DNA of 64,000 nucleotides. Source: Methylobacillus flagellatus_A (lineage in GTDB: Bacteria; Pseudomonadota; Gammaproteobacteria; Burkholderiales; Methylophilaceae). Location of the stretch: NCBI RefSeq assembly GCF_031344055.1, contig NZ_JADBEN010000001.1. One strand, written 5' to 3'. A model generated the notes under the pieces. The model was not told the DNA's origin and ran no database searches. It worked only from the letters and a program-made list of their open reading frames with translations. The position numbers were made by a program, and so were the translations under genes. Below are positions 34,147 through 42,601 of the stretch, in pieces (position 1 is the stretch's first letter; every line of letters starts with the position of its first letter).

Positions 34147-34596
34147 ATGAAATCCAGCAAAATCGTCGCTCTGTTGTTCGCTTCACTGTTCTCTGGTTCC
34201 GTACTGGCAGCTGGCTGCTCGGTGGATGTCGAAGCTAACGACGCTATGCAATTCAACACCAAGAACATCGATATCGAAAAGAGCTGTAAAGACTTCACCA
34301 TCAACCTGAAGCACACTGGCTCCCTGCCTAAGAACGTCATGGGCCACAACCTGGTGATCACCAAGACTGCCGACTTCAAGGGCGTGATGAACGATGGCGT
34401 TGGTGCTGGAGAAGCTGGTAACTTCGTCAAAGCTGGCGATGCTCGCGTGATTGCCCATACCAAGCTGGTTGGCGGCGGCGAGAAGGACAGCGTCAAGGTT
34501 GACGTCAGCAAGCTGACTGCAGGCGAAAAGTACACATTCTTCTGCTCCTTCCCTGGCCATGCCACCATGATGCGCGGTACTGTTACTGTTAAGTAA
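34147..34596 (+). CDS. Azurin (blue copper protein)
   Basis: A 149-residue precursor of a periplasmic type I copper electron carrier. A signal peptide (IVALLFASLFSGSVLA) is followed by the mature azurin start AGCSVDVEAND. Copper ligands are visible: His in VMGHNLVI, then Cys, His and Met in FFCSFPGHATMM; Cys in AGCSVD and SCKDF make the usual disulfide. Azurins of methylotrophs accept electrons from amine or methanol dehydrogenases (family knowledge). Codon choice is strongly biased toward a few codons (AAG, CTG, GGC), hinting at high expression. GAGGAAAG precedes ATG 34147; a strong terminator follows. Confidence 0.96.
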   Translation: MKSSKIVALLFASLFSGSVLAAGCSVDVEANDAMQFNTKNIDIEKSCKDFTINLKHTGSLPKNVMGHNLVITKTADFKGVMNDGVGAGEAGNFVKAGDARVIAHTKLVGGGEKDSVKVDVSKLTAGEKYTFFCSFPGHATMMRGTVTVK

Positions 34597-34634
34597 CTCT
34601 CTATCCGGCAATAATCGGCAGATTATCGGCTAAT

Positions 34635-34666
34635 AAAAAAGGCAGCTGAAAAGCTGCCTTTTTTTG
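34635..34666 (+). terminator. Rho-independent terminator of azurin
   Basis: GGCAGCT (34641-34647) pairs with AGCTGCC (34652-34658) and is followed by seven T (34659-34665); A residues on the left side extend the stem. Confidence 0.93.
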
Positions 34667-34743
34667 TTGCCGAAAGCGAGCGGACATCAGCGGACATGAA
34701 AAGCAACCGGTGGACTGCTTTGGTCTGTGATCGCAATCTGGAA

Positions 34744-36150
34744 TTAGAATTTATAGGTAATGTCCATCTGGTACAAATTGAAATGGTCCACGTTGAGCGC
34801 TATGTCGCCTGCCGAGGTGACAGACGCCAGCTTGTCGTTCTTGCGGGTGGCATGGCCGGCAGACAGGTTCAGGACGACATTGTCGCGCAACAGGTATTCG
34901 CCCTTGAGGACGATGCCTTTCATGTTGACGCGGGAGTCCATGAAATCGGAGTCCACGGTATTCGGATCCAACGCATAGATACCGACGTCCTGATACCAGA
35001 GCCTGGCGGACCAGTCGCCTTCTTTCGATTGCTTGCCGATTTGTCTGGACAGTCCGAGGCCAAGCAGCCAGGCCTTGTCGTCGTTGCCGGCCGTGCGAAT
35101 GGCTGAGCCGTAGCTTGCGGAAACTGCCGAAGCCGCTGCGATTGCCGCCTGGAACCGGTCCTCGCCGTCCAGGTTGCACACATAATCGCCGAAGGCGGCC
35201 AGCCTCATGCCGTCAGCCATTTTGAAAACGAATTCTGCCGGGATTTCGATGGTGCGGATATCATTGGTTGCGTTCAGGCCGCTGCCTAAGCTGGCACCCT
35301 TGCCGGCATTCGACCCCAAACCAGGCAGGAATGTCGAGGCGCCCGCGGCATGATCGTTCGTGAACTTGCTGAAAGTGACGGCTGCCTTGGCTGAAACCGT
35401 GTCGGTGATATCAAACTTGGCGCCGCCTTGAAAGGCCAGGATGTCGTTCGTGTCCCTGTCGCTCGTGCTGGTATTGAAGTCCTGGCGGTCACCCAGATAC
35501 TGGGATTGGGCAAAATTACCAAACAGGCTTACATTGCCCCATTGGTATTCGATTTTTTCAACCAATCCTTCGAAGGTCAGGTCGCCATCCCATACCATGG
35601 AAGTGGTATACAGCGGATTGGCAACGCGGCCGGCTTCAACTTTCAGCCAGTCCGTAACTTTCCACCCCAACAGGGCGCGCTTGATGTAAGCCGCTTCTTT
35701 GGTATTTGACCCGTTGGAGCCGTTACCGAAAGTGGAGTTGTCGGAGCGGCCATTGGCGCCCATGGACAATGCGATATCGGAATAAAAATCGCCCGCGCTG
35801 GTTTTAAGGCCCAGCACCAGTTTATAGCGGCCCCGTTCACGATCCTCAGTATTGTGGGCAGTGTCCTCACCATCGCGGAATTCATAGCGGGCACGGATAT
35901 CGCCGTAGAAAGCGGCATTATCGACGGCATCGGAAATCGTGACCTTTCCTCCCGGCTTGCCGGCTTTTTCCATTGCCTTGTCCTCACTGGCTTTTTCACC
36001 TTCGCGGCCTTTGCTCAGTAGCTTGCCTTCTTCTTCGGTCAACACGCCTTTGGCGACCAGCGCGTTGACGAGGTCGATCGTGGAATCTGCCATGGCAGTC
36101 AGGCTGGTGGTCACCATTGCCGCGATGGGCAACATACGAAATAGTTTCAT
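34744..36150 (-). CDS. Putative outer-membrane porin
   Basis: A 468-residue exported protein. A signal peptide (LPIAAMVTTSLTAMA) precedes an N-terminal helical segment of SLH/coiled-coil type (STIDLVNALVAKGVLTEEEGKLLSKG), then a long run of amphipathic beta strands (YGDIRARYEFRD; YKLVLGLKTSAGDFYSDIAL) and a terminal strand ending in Phe (YQMDITYKF), the hallmark of outer-membrane barrels. This fits the 'putative porin' family of Betaproteobacteria. The substrate is unknown. The start at 36150 (MKLFRMLP) is preferred and has a GAGGAAAG site. It is monocistronic and convergent with azurin. Confidence 0.85.
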   Translation of the reverse strand: MKLFRMLPIAAMVTTSLTAMADSTIDLVNALVAKGVLTEEEGKLLSKGREGEKASEDKAMEKAGKPGGKVTISDAVDNAAFYGDIRARYEFRDGEDTAHNTEDRERGRYKLVLGLKTSAGDFYSDIALSMGANGRSDNSTFGNGSNGSNTKEAAYIKRALLGWKVTDWLKVEAGRVANPLYTTSMVWDGDLTFEGLVEKIEYQWGNVSLFGNFAQSQYLGDRQDFNTSTSDRDTNDILAFQGGAKFDITDTVSAKAAVTFSKFTNDHAAGASTFLPGLGSNAGKGASLGSGLNATNDIRTIEIPAEFVFKMADGMRLAAFGDYVCNLDGEDRFQAAIAAASAVSASYGSAIRTAGNDDKAWLLGLGLSRQIGKQSKEGDWSARLWYQDVGIYALDPNTVDSDFMDSRVNMKGIVLKGEYLLRDNVVLNLSAGHATRKNDKLASVTSAGDIALNVDHFNLYQMDITYKF

Positions 36151-36330
36151 GCTTTCCTCTTTGCTTGGGTTGATATGGCGGAGCAATGAGGCGGCATTAT
36201 TGGTACCAAATATGACAATTCGGTGTCACAAGGCGGAGAAAGACTAGAAAAGAGCTTTTTTTACAATGACTTACAATAACGAAAAATTCATCATAGAGAA
36301 TTTTCCGTTGCTAACTGTCTGTCTACGGAC

Positions 36331-36362
36331 AATAAAAAAGCGACAACATATGCTGTCGCTTT
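36331..36362 (-). terminator. Terminator of the RND efflux operon
   Basis: Nine-bp stem AAAGCGACA (36337-36345) / TGTCGCTTT (36354-36362). Read on the minus strand it is followed by a T-rich run (TTTTTATT at 36338-36331), just after the pump gene stop. Confidence 0.85.
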
Positions 36363-36381
36363 GGCTGGTGATGACGGTGTG

Positions 36382-39300
36382 TTATCGGCGATGGGACATC
36401 TTGTTCATGATCAGTGAGTAAGCCGCCGGTACCACCACCAACGTCAGCAGCGTGGAAGAGATCATGCCGCCGATCACGGCGATGGAAAGCGGACCGTTGG
36501 TTTCCGCGCCAGCTCCCAGGCCGAAGGCGGCAGGCAGCAGGGCCAGGATGATGGTCAGCGAGGTCATGAGCACCGGGCGCAACCGGATAGGGCAAGCCTC
36601 GCGCAATGCGTTATCCACCGATTTGCCTTCCTCATGCAACTGGTTGGTGAGGTCAATGAGCAGGATGGAGTTCTTCGCCACCAGTCCGATCAGCAATACC
36701 AGCCCGATCATCGAGAAGATATTGAGCGAGTTGTTAGTGACCCATAATGCAAACACGCCCCCGATAATCGCCAGTGGCTGCGCCAGCATGATGATCAACG
36801 GCTGCAGGAACGAGTTGAACTGGCTCGCGAGCACCATGTAGAGCAGCACCAGCGCCAGGCCAAACGCGAATATCATGCTGCTCACGGTTTTCTGCAGCTC
36901 CTCCGCCTGGCCCACCAGGTTGAATTGGTATCCGGGCGGCAGCGTTTCCGCCGCCAGCCTGCGCACGTGCTCGACAGCGTCGCCCAACGGCATGATGGGG
37001 TTGGAATAGAGGCTCGCGGCATATTGCAGATCGAAGCGCCCGATCACGGCCGCGCCCAATGTCTGCTTGAAGCTCGCCACGCTGTCCAGGCGCACGAGCT
37101 CGCCCGTGCCGCTACGCAGGTAGATTTTCTTGAGGTCGTCAGGGGTTTGCAGGCTGCCTTCCTTGGCCTTCAAGCGGATTTCGTAACGCTGGCCGTCGCC
37201 GGGCTCGTCATTGAAGTCGGCGATGTCGATGCCGCCAGTGTACAGATTAAGCGCCGTGGCCACGTCGACAGCGGAAAGCCCGAGGCTGGCAGCGCGTATC
37301 CGGTCCACTTGCAGGGTGAGCTGTGGCAGGTCGAGGTCCAGGTCCAAGTCTACCTTGCCGATGCCCGGAATATCCCCCAATTTGCGCTGCATAGTCTTGC
37401 CTAGCTGGCTGACCTGCTCGAGGTTTGCGCCGGTGATGTTGAACTGCAGCTTCTCCGAGCGCTGCCCGCCGACGATGGCAACGGGCACGGGGAACGCGCG
37501 TACGCCGGGAATCCGGTCCAAATCGGCGCGGATGGCGCGTATCAACGCCTGCTGGCTCATGTCGCGTTCCCGCCGGTCCTTCAAGCGGATGCTGACAGTG
37601 CCTTTATTGACCTGGCCCTGCGCGCCAACGCCTATAGTGCCGAAATAGCTGGCGATCTGGGCGTCGTAGCGCTGCAATACCGCTTCCATTTTCTCCAGGC
37701 GGCTGTTGGTGTATTCAATGCTCGAGCCCAGGGGCGTGCGGAAGGAGATCAGGAAGCGGCCTTCGTCCGAGTCCGGGATGAACTCTTTCTGCACCTTGCC
37801 AAAGAAGAACCCGCTGCCGACGACCACCAGCAGGGTCAATAGCATGACTTTCCAGCGGTGCCGCAGCGTCCATGCCAGCATGCCGGCGTAGATATGGTCC
37901 ATGCGCTGGAAGAGGCGGTCCAGCCAGCCATAGAACCTCCCTTCGGGCTCGTGCGCCTTGAGATAGCGCGAGCACAGCATAGGGGTGAGCGTGAGCGAGA
38001 CCAGCAGGGAGACCAGCACGCCGAAGGTGACCACCACGGCAAACGAATTGAAAAACTTGCCGATGATGCCTTCCATGAAAATCACCGGGGCGAAAATACA
38101 GACCAGCGAGAAGGTGGCGGCAATCACGGCAAAAGCCACCTCTCGGCTGCCCGTGATGGCTGCCGCGCGGGCAATGACACCGGAATCGGCAGCTGGCTCC
38201 TGCTGCGCACGCAGGCTCAGGTGGCGGTATATGTTCTCGAGCACCACAATGGCGTCATCCACGACCACGCCGATGAGCAACAGCAAGGCCAGCAGCGTCA
38301 TGGTGTTGAAGGTGAAGCCGGAGAAATACATGACCGCGACCGAGCCCAGCAGCGACACCGGGATCGCCGTGGCGATGATCAGGGTGGAGCGGACGGAGCG
38401 CAGGAACAGCCAGACGATCAATGCCGCCAGCAGGGTACCCTCGACCAAGTGTTCCTGCAACGCGCCGACGATTTCCTCGATGAACAGCGCGTCATTGGTC
38501 GAGATGTCCAGCGTCATGCCGGGCGGCAGGCTGGGACGGATTTCCTCGTCCAGCTTGCGCAGCACTTCATCGATGATCGCCACGGTGTTGGCGTTGGAGA
38601 CCTTGACGATGCCCAGGCCCACCGCGGGTTTTCCCATATAGCGCGCCAGTTGGCGGTAGTCGGCGATGCCGTCTTCCAGTTCCGCAATCTGCTTGAGCTT
38701 GATCACCGCGCCGTCGCGATAGGCCACGATCATCTCCGCCATGTCGCGCAGGTTGTGGTATTCCATGTCCAGCTTCATGAGGTATTCCGCATTGCTGCCC
38801 ACCAGGAAGCCGCCGGGCAGTTGCACATGTTCGCGCTTGAACGCATCGATCAAGTCGGTGGCGGTGATGCTGTAGGCCGCCATGCGCTCGGGCAGCACGT
38901 TGACGCGGATGGTGCGGTCGCGTCGCCCGCCCAGGCGCACTTCGCCGACGCCGTTGATCGTCTCGAGCTTTTTCTTGAGGACGTTGAACCCGTACAGGTT
39001 GATTTGCTGGGTCGTACGGTCGCCGCGCAATGCCAGCCACATGATGGGCTGGGCGTTGGTTTCCACTTTCTGTACCTGTGGCGGGTCGGCGTCGTCCGGC
39101 AGGCGGCGCAGCACCTGGTTGACCTTGGCCTGCACCTCGTTGTAGGCCACGTCGATGTTTTTCTCGAGGCCGAAGGTAATGGTAATGACGGAAACGCCTG
39201 GCGAAGAGGAGGACTGGATATGTTCGATGCCCGGCGTGGTGTTGACCGAGGATTCGATGATGCTGGTGATGCTGGCATCGACGATGTCCGGGTTGGCCCC

Positions 39301-39456
39301 GGTCAAGGTGGTGGTGATCGAGATGACCGGGAATTCGATGTAGGGCAGGCGGTCGACCCCGATGCGCTGGTAGCTGATGATGCCCAGCAGCACCAGCAAG
39401 CCGGACACCATCCACGCCAGCACATGGCGCTTGATCGATATTTCCGGCAAGGTCAT
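36382..39456 (-). CDS. RND efflux pump inner-membrane subunit (HAE1 type)
   Basis: A 1024-residue proton-driven multidrug exporter of the AcrB/MexB/HAE1 class. It has twelve predicted membrane helices in two repeats, each with a large periplasmic loop. The opening MTLPEISIKRHVLAWMVSG, the proton-relay pair in LIGVVVDDAIVVLENIYRHL (helix 4, about residue 400) and GLVLLIGLVAKNSILLIDL (helix 11) are diagnostic. Its start overlaps the adaptor gene stop by 4 bp. No TolC-like outer-membrane channel gene is in the window, so an unlinked one must be used. Substrates are unknown. Confidence 0.94.
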   Translation of the reverse strand: MTLPEISIKRHVLAWMVSGLLVLLGIISYQRIGVDRLPYIEFPVISITTTLTGANPDIVDASITSIIESSVNTTPGIEHIQSSSSPGVSVITITFGLEKNIDVAYNEVQAKVNQVLRRLPDDADPPQVQKVETNAQPIMWLALRGDRTTQQINLYGFNVLKKKLETINGVGEVRLGGRRDRTIRVNVLPERMAAYSITATDLIDAFKREHVQLPGGFLVGSNAEYLMKLDMEYHNLRDMAEMIVAYRDGAVIKLKQIAELEDGIADYRQLARYMGKPAVGLGIVKVSNANTVAIIDEVLRKLDEEIRPSLPPGMTLDISTNDALFIEEIVGALQEHLVEGTLLAALIVWLFLRSVRSTLIIATAIPVSLLGSVAVMYFSGFTFNTMTLLALLLLIGVVVDDAIVVLENIYRHLSLRAQQEPAADSGVIARAAAITGSREVAFAVIAATFSLVCIFAPVIFMEGIIGKFFNSFAVVVTFGVLVSLLVSLTLTPMLCSRYLKAHEPEGRFYGWLDRLFQRMDHIYAGMLAWTLRHRWKVMLLTLLVVVGSGFFFGKVQKEFIPDSDEGRFLISFRTPLGSSIEYTNSRLEKMEAVLQRYDAQIASYFGTIGVGAQGQVNKGTVSIRLKDRRERDMSQQALIRAIRADLDRIPGVRAFPVPVAIVGGQRSEKLQFNITGANLEQVSQLGKTMQRKLGDIPGIGKVDLDLDLDLPQLTLQVDRIRAASLGLSAVDVATALNLYTGGIDIADFNDEPGDGQRYEIRLKAKEGSLQTPDDLKKIYLRSGTGELVRLDSVASFKQTLGAAVIGRFDLQYAASLYSNPIMPLGDAVEHVRRLAAETLPPGYQFNLVGQAEELQKTVSSMIFAFGLALVLLYMVLASQFNSFLQPLIIMLAQPLAIIGGVFALWVTNNSLNIFSMIGLVLLIGLVAKNSILLIDLTNQLHEEGKSVDNALREACPIRLRPVLMTSLTIILALLPAAFGLGAGAETNGPLSIAVIGGMISSTLLTLVVVPAAYSLIMNKMSHRR

Positions 39457-40544
39457 GGCTGGTCCTGTTGCGAATGGGCCTGGATTTGTACGCGGGTCTG
39501 GTCCGTGAGGAAGGCCGCGCCATCGACGGCGATGGTTTCACCGGCCTCGAGACCCTCGACGATCTGGATGCGGCCGTCCTGGTAGATGCCGGTCTTGACG
39601 ATGCGCTGGTGTGCCACATCGTCCTTGATCACATAGACCACCTCGCCGGCCGGGCGCAGCACGATGCTTTGTTCCGGCACCACGAGCGCGGCAGGGTACT
39701 CGCCGAGAATGATGTCGCCCGTGACGCTGGCGCCCGATTGCCACCCGGGTTGATCGACAATGTCCACGAGCACGTCGATTGCTCGGTTATTGCTGCCGAT
39801 GACGGGCTTGAACTCGCGCAATACGCCTTCCGCCTCTTCATCGGCAGTCGGTGTCTTCAGCCTGACTTTCAGCCCGGGCTTGAGCTTGGTGCCCAGGCTT
39901 TCCGGGAACGGCAGGTGGGCGCGCAGGCGCTGGTTGCTGATGATCTGCAGGAGGGGGTCGCCAACTTTGACGTAATCGCCGGGCGATACGATTTGTTTCT
40001 CTACCTTGCCATCGATGGGGGAAAGCAGCCGGGTCTTGCTGCTGTTGTGCGTGATCGTGTCCAGGCGGGATCGCGCGCCCTCGAGCTGGCGCTTCAAGGC
40101 GATTTTCTGCGTTTCCAGCTCGTCCAGGGCATTTTGCGAAATGAAGTTCTTCTCTACCAGTTTCTGGTTGCGCTCCACATTGCGCTGCTGGTTGAGCAGC
40201 AATGCTTCCAGCCGCGCAACCTCGCTTTCCGCCTCGCGCTGCTGCAGGTTGTAGTCCTGCGGGTCCAGCAGGGCGATGACTTCGCCCTTCTTGACCACCT
40301 GGCCGGGGCGGGCCAGTATTTTCAAGACGCGTGCAGGCACTTCCGCCGCGACGGTAGGGTCCATGATGCCTTCCAGCGTGCCGATGGATTGTTCGCGGAT
40401 CTCCAGCCGGGCAGTTTCCACAGCGGTGACGCTGACCAACGGCAGAGAGGCCGGTTTTGCCGCCTCTTCATGCTTGCTGCAAGCGCTGTTCAATACGGAT
40501 AACAGGGCCAGCAATGCAAAGACCCCTGAACGATAGACTGACAT
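39453..40544 (-). CDS. RND efflux periplasmic adaptor lipoprotein
   Basis: A 363-residue membrane-fusion protein that links the pump to an outer channel. The N-terminus has a lipobox (LNSAC), so it should be lipid-anchored. Then follow the lipoyl half-motif (VPARVLKILARPGQVVKKGEVIALLD in part), a coiled-coil hairpin (EAESEVARLEALLLNQQRNVERNQ), the second lipoyl half (SPIDGKVEKQIVSPGDYVKVG in part) and a beta-barrel domain with C-terminal VDGAAFLTDQTRV. It is the first gene of the two-gene efflux operon. Confidence 0.92.
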   Translation of the reverse strand: MSVYRSGVFALLALLSVLNSACSKHEEAAKPASLPLVSVTAVETARLEIREQSIGTLEGIMDPTVAAEVPARVLKILARPGQVVKKGEVIALLDPQDYNLQQREAESEVARLEALLLNQQRNVERNQKLVEKNFISQNALDELETQKIALKRQLEGARSRLDTITHNSSKTRLLSPIDGKVEKQIVSPGDYVKVGDPLLQIISNQRLRAHLPFPESLGTKLKPGLKVRLKTPTADEEAEGVLREFKPVIGSNNRAIDVLVDIVDQPGWQSGASVTGDIILGEYPAALVVPEQSIVLRPAGEVVYVIKDDVAHQRIVKTGIYQDGRIQIVEGLEAGETIAVDGAAFLTDQTRVQIQAHSQQDQP

Positions 40545-40648
40545 TTATTCTAGTTTTCCTGATTGAATGCTAAGCATATGCTGGTTGCTTTATCCAGCCA
40601 GGGCGCTGTTCAAACTGATGCAGCTCTGTTGCTTTCTGTGCTTAAAAT

Positions 40649-41233
40649 TCAGCAGTTTATACCGGTTTTGCCCGTTGTTGCCAGATTTGGGAAGAGGTTT
40701 GCCACGGATGCCCAATCGAAATGAGGGCCGGGGTCGGTCTTACGGCCGGGGGCGATATCGGAGTGGCCGACGATATCTCGAATGGGATAATGAGAGGTTA
40801 ATAGCCTGAGCAAGGCGTGCAGCGTCGCATATTGTGCCGCCGTGAAAGCCTCCGCATCACTGCCTTCCAATTCGATGCCGATGGAAAAGTCATTGCAGCG
40901 TTCCCGGCCCTGCCAGCTTGATGCTCCTGCGTGCCAGGCCCTTGCTTCGCAAGGGACAAACTGTTGCAGCCTGCCGTCGCGCCCGATGACGAAGTGGGCT
41001 GACACCTTCAGCTGGTGTATGTCGGCGTAATAGGGGTGCTCATCGGGGTCGAGCCGGTTGGTGAACAATTGCGCAATGCCTGGGCCGCCATATTCCCCAG
41101 GCGGTAGGCTGATGTTGTGGATGACGACCAGGCAGATGTCGGCATCGGCGGGACGCGCATCGAAATTCGGCGAGGCAACGAACTCGGCTTCTGCCACCAG
41201 GCCGTGCCGGTCAATGGATAGGCTTGTTTCCAT
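40649..41233 (-). CDS. ampD: 1,6-anhydro-N-acetylmuramyl-L-alanine amidase AmpD
   Basis: A 194-residue cytoplasmic zinc amidase that recycles peptidoglycan fragments. The amidase_2 fold is seen in VVIHNISLPPGEYGG (zinc His, about 38), VSAHFVIGRDGRLQQFV, CNDFSIGIELEG (catalytic Glu) and IVGHSDIAPGRKTDPGPHFDW (second zinc His and Asp). In enterobacteria AmpD loss induces AmpC beta-lactamase (family knowledge); no ampC is nearby. It starts 6 bp after the pilR stop, so it is the last gene of the pilS-pilR run. Confidence 0.94.
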   Translation of the reverse strand: METSLSIDRHGLVAEAEFVASPNFDARPADADICLVVIHNISLPPGEYGGPGIAQLFTNRLDPDEHPYYADIHQLKVSAHFVIGRDGRLQQFVPCEARAWHAGASSWQGRERCNDFSIGIELEGSDAEAFTAAQYATLHALLRLLTSHYPIRDIVGHSDIAPGRKTDPGPHFDWASVANLFPNLATTGKTGINC

Positions 41234-41239
41234 CGCGGA

Positions 41240-42601
41240 TCAATCGCTATCCTTGCTCAGGCCGAGCTTGCTGAGGCGGTAGCGGAAGGTGCGGAAGCTG
41301 ACGCCCAGCAGTTTGGCGGCAGCGGTCTTGTTGTGCTGGGTTTTCTCCAAGGCGTTGAGGATGGCCGTCTTTTCTATGTGCTCCAGGTAGTCAGGCAACG
41401 GCAGGCCTTCATCCTCCAAGGCTGGACTAGCAGAGGATGCGGGAGTACCGGCATCCTGGTCGAGCAACAGGTCCTCGGCCGTGATGGTATTGCCATCGCA
41501 CAGGGCCAGTGCGCGTTCCAGTACGTTCTCCAGTTCGCGCACATTGCCCACGAAGCTATGCCTTGCCAGCATCTGGCTGGCTTCCGGCGACAATGCCGGC
41601 ATGGCTCGGCCTTCCTCACGGCATTGCTTGGCAAGCAGGGCGTCGACGAGCAGCGGAATGTCTTCCTGCATGTCGCGCAACGCAGGCAGCTTGAGTTCGA
41701 TCACGTTCAGGCGGTAGTAGAGATCCTGGCGGAACTCGCCACGCTCCATGAGCACGGACAGGTTCTTATGCGTGGCGCTGATGATGCGTACATCGACGCT
41801 TTCTTCCTGGGTGCCCCCGACCATGCGCACCTTTTTTTCCTGGATGGCGCGCAACAGCTTGACCTGCATGGCAAGCGGCAAGTCGGCGACTTCGTCCAGG
41901 AACAGCGTGCCGCCCTTGGCGGCATGGAACATGCCTTCCTTGTCCTGGGTCGCGCCTGTGAAAGCGCCTTTCTTATGGCCGAAAAACTCGCTTTCCATTA
42001 GGTTTTCCGGGATGGCGCCACAGTTCACGGCAATGAAAGGGCCGTCGCGGCGCGAGCCGTTCTGGTGTATCAGCCGGGCTGCCAGTTCCTTGCCGCTGCC
42101 GGACTCGCCGCTGATATAGACGGGCGCCTGGCTGCGCGACAGTTTTTCTATCATGCTGCGCACCTGCTTGATGGCCGCGCTGTTGCCTATCAAGGCCAGG
42201 GTGTCGTGGGAGGCTTCCGCCTGCTCTGCGGATGACAGCTTGAGCGCGGATTGCACCAAGGGGCGCAGCTGCTTGAGAGAGATGGGCTTGGTCAGGTAGT
42301 CGAAGGCCCCGGCCTTGAGCGCGGAAACGGCATTCTCCGCGCTGCCGTAGGCGGTAATCACTGCGACCGGCAGGCCGGGATAATCCTGTGCAATGTGTTT
42401 GACCAGGTCCAGCCCGCTGCCATCCGGCAGGCGCATATCGGTGAGGCAGAGGCCGTATTGCCCCTGTTCCAGCAGGTGCCGGGCCTCGGCAAGTGTGCTG
42501 GCGCTATCCGCCCGGATATCCATGCGCTCCAGGGTCAATACCAGGAGTTCGCGGATATCGGTTTCGTCATCGACGACTAGGCAGGCGGGAAACGCGCTCA
42601 T
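41240..42601 (-). CDS. pilR: Sigma-54-dependent response regulator PilR
   Basis: A 453-residue NtrC-family activator. It has a receiver domain (VVDDETD; LTDMRLPD phospho-Asp; LTKPISLKQL), a complete AAA+ sigma-54 domain with Walker A GESGSGKELAARLIH, the sigma-54 contact loop GAFTGATQDKEG and Walker B LFLDEVADLP, and a Fis-type helix-turn-helix (AAKLLGVSFRTFRYRLSKLG). Neighbour pilS and the ampD/PP0621 context fit PilR, which activates pilA in other bacteria; pilus genes are not in the window. It contrasts with the eroded NtrX at 4.1 kb. Confidence 0.9.
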   Translation of the reverse strand: MSAFPACLVVDDETDIRELLVLTLERMDIRADSASTLAEARHLLEQGQYGLCLTDMRLPDGSGLDLVKHIAQDYPGLPVAVITAYGSAENAVSALKAGAFDYLTKPISLKQLRPLVQSALKLSSAEQAEASHDTLALIGNSAAIKQVRSMIEKLSRSQAPVYISGESGSGKELAARLIHQNGSRRDGPFIAVNCGAIPENLMESEFFGHKKGAFTGATQDKEGMFHAAKGGTLFLDEVADLPLAMQVKLLRAIQEKKVRMVGGTQEESVDVRIISATHKNLSVLMERGEFRQDLYYRLNVIELKLPALRDMQEDIPLLVDALLAKQCREEGRAMPALSPEASQMLARHSFVGNVRELENVLERALALCDGNTITAEDLLLDQDAGTPASSASPALEDEGLPLPDYLEHIEKTAILNALEKTQHNKTAAAKLLGVSFRTFRYRLSKLGLSKDSD

